NCBI GenBank assembly: GCA_030606765.1
Contig: JAUWFX010000006.1
Location: forward strand, 1 to 33,432
DNA from: Dehalococcoidia bacterium
GTDB lineage: Bacteria > Chloroflexota > Dehalococcoidia > GIF9 > AB-539-J10
Direction of reading: 5' to 3'
Length of the DNA: 33,432 nt
The notes under the pieces were generated by a model, which was not told the DNA's origin, made no database searches, and worked only from the letters and a program-made list of their open reading frames with translations. The stretch's first letter is position 1, and each line of letters opens with the position of its first letter. This document shows, in pieces, positions 32,283 through 33,432 of this stretch. A program made the translations under genes and the position numbers.

Positions 32283-33218
32283 CTAGTAGTTTACCTTGTC
32301 TTTCCCTTTTAGGCCAAGGATCTCTCTTGCTTCGTCGGGCGTGGCTATTTCCCGTTCAAGCTCACGGGCGATTCTGACTACCTTTTCTACCAGTTCGGCA
32401 TTGCTCTTGGCCAATACTCCCTTGCGGACATAAATATTGTCCTCCAAGCCCACGCGGACATGCCCCCCCATCATTATGGATAGTGTCGCCAGGTTGAACT
32501 CGGCTGGGTAACCGGCGCCAATGACCGACCACTTGTAGTTATCCGGTCCGAATAATCGGTCGCTGGTCTGCTTCATGTACATGACATTTTCTAGATCAGC
32601 ACCGATCGCCCCCAGAATTCCGGTGACAAATTGCACCCAGATGGGGAACTGCACAAGCTCTTTCCTAATACAATACCGTATGTTGTACAGGTGCCCTACA
32701 TCATATGCTTCATGTTCGGGTTTGGTGTTATTGTCAGTCATGGTCTTACAGAAGTGCTCAATATCACCAAAAGTATTGCGGAAGATAAAATCTATGGTGC
32801 CAGCGGCAAAATCCTTCTCCCAGGGATACTTGTAGTCGGAGTCCTTATACCGCTCTGCTATGGGGTGAATTGAGAAGTTGATAGAGCCCATGTTGAATGT
32901 AGCCAGCTCTGGTTTAAGAGCCGGGACAACACTTATCCTTTCAGCCGCCGTCATTTCCATGGTACCGCCGGTGGTTACGCAGACAATAACATTGCTCTTT
33001 GACTTGATGAGAGCGGCGATCTCCCGGTAGACCGCTGGGTCAGTAGTTGGTTTACCGGTCTGTGGGTCTCTACCATGGACATGCACCGAAGCGGCACCAG
33101 CGTCGGCACACCTCACTGCCTCATCGGCGATTTGTTGTGGTGTAAGTGGTAGATAAGGCGTCTGTGTTGGCAACGTGATATTGCCGGTCAAAGCAGCGGT
33201 TATGATTAGCTTTTCCAT
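32283..33218 (-). CDS. BKACE-family beta-keto acid cleavage enzyme (DUF849)
   Basis: 311 residues, TIM-barrel DUF849 protein. Family marks are KLIITAALTGN at the N-terminus, the metal-binding SVHVHGRD (His-x-His), CVTTGGTMEMTAAERISVVP, FNMGSINFS, and GGHVRVGLEDN near the C-terminus with the Glu that completes the Zn site. BKACE enzymes condense a beta-keto acid with acetyl-CoA and split it into acetoacetate and a new acyl-CoA. Substrates range from 3-keto-5-aminohexanoate to dehydrocarnitine, and this one cannot be read off. A 3-hydroxyacyl-CoA dehydrogenase-type gene ends 76 bases upstream and would make a beta-keto substrate. AGGAGG lies a few bases before the ATG. Confidence 0.92.
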   Translation of the reverse strand: MEKLIITAALTGNITLPTQTPYLPLTPQQIADEAVRCADAGAASVHVHGRDPQTGKPTTDPAVYREIAALIKSKSNVIVCVTTGGTMEMTAAERISVVPALKPELATFNMGSINFSIHPIAERYKDSDYKYPWEKDFAAGTIDFIFRNTFGDIEHFCKTMTDNNTKPEHEAYDVGHLYNIRYCIRKELVQFPIWVQFVTGILGAIGADLENVMYMKQTSDRLFGPDNYKWSVIGAGYPAEFNLATLSIMMGGHVRVGLEDNIYVRKGVLAKSNAELVEKVVRIARELEREIATPDEAREILGLKGKDKVNY

Positions 33219-33294
33219 TTACGCTTTCCTCCTTTATTTGAATGTTACTATGCCAGTCGCAAATGATTTCCTATATAGAATCGCAGGTTAGGGT

Positions 33295-33432
33295 CTACGT
33301 CGTTTTGTCTTGTTCCCTTCGCATCCAGTCCGATAGGTACTCCAAAAGCTTCTCTCTGGACCTTTGTGTCTCTTCAAGAGACCAAGTATAGAAACCGTGC
33401 CCTGTTTTAAATCCCAGTTCCCCTCTCTTTAC
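33295..33432 (-). CDS. 3-hydroxyacyl-CoA dehydrogenase family, C-terminal end (runs off right edge)
   Basis: The minus strand is open from the window edge to a TAG at 33295-33297, 45 codons. It begins VKRGELGFKTGHGFYTWSLE, the conserved end of the C-terminal domain of 3-hydroxyacyl-CoA dehydrogenases and related carnitine dehydrogenases (usually a GELGxKTGxGFYxW pattern). The NAD domain is outside the window. It sits just upstream of the BKACE gene on the same strand, so an oxidation followed by beta-keto acid cleavage is a reasonable pairing. Confidence 0.8.
   Translation of the reverse strand, partial: VKRGELGFKTGHGFYTWSLEETQRSREKLLEYLSDWMRREQDKTT

Overview
The window looks like a piece of chromosome from an uncultured, strictly anaerobic bacterium, most likely Chloroflexota (Dehalococcoidia-like). 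This taxonomic guess is inference from gene content: corrinoid methyl transfer, an aldehyde:ferredoxin oxidoreductase, bis-MGD molybdenum enzymes, repeated Liv-type ABC transporters, acyl-CoA enzymes, strong GGAGG ribosome binding sites and sigma70-type promoters. No rRNA or other phylogenetic marker is present.

Layout. 1-335: start of an acyl-CoA dehydrogenase running off the left edge, then a non-coding stretch with a decayed tRNA-Leu. 734-8441 (minus): a tight operon of corrinoid protein, UroD-family methyltransferase I, methionine-synthase-activation-like protein, RACo-type ferredoxin/ASKHA activator and methyl-THF methyltransferase. This is a complete anaerobic O-demethylase-type set. 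An exported RCC1-repeat protein follows only 24 nt downstream. 8631-10025 (plus): a Cys-rich C_GCAxxG_C_C protein and an SDR dehydrogenase. 10104-11960 (minus): aldehyde:ferredoxin oxidoreductase, then a broken four-helix-bundle gene. 12397-17188 (minus): Liv transporter A (order SBP-H-M-G-F). 17619-18228: scrapyard holding a livF tail, a livM fragment and an IS66-like transposase tail. 18324-23290 (minus): Liv transporter B (order SBP-G-F-H-M). 23869-27332 (plus) and 27378-30814 (minus): two tail-to-tail molybdoenzyme pairs of the pyrogallol-phloroglucinol transhydroxylase / resorcinol hydroxylase type, each a large bis-MGD subunit plus a ferredoxin subunit with a C-terminal carboxypeptidase-regulatory-like domain. 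30950-32142 (plus): a membrane protein overlapping a THEP1-like NTPase. 32283-33432 (minus): a BKACE-family enzyme behind the C-terminus of a 3-hydroxyacyl-CoA dehydrogenase.

How it may work together (inference): Liv-type transporters import an aromatic acid or related compound. The corrinoid system removes methyl ethers to give methyl-THF and polyphenols. The transhydroxylase-like enzymes rearrange or hydroxylate the polyphenol ring. The SDR, AOR, BKACE and acyl-CoA enzymes process the products. The best regulatory evidence is an 18-bp-arm palindrome at 23704-23747. Its two arms each carry a TTGACA -35 hexamer, one facing transporter B (a perfect TTGACA-N17-TATAAT promoter) and one facing the first molybdoenzyme. 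This suggests transporter and enzyme are switched together.
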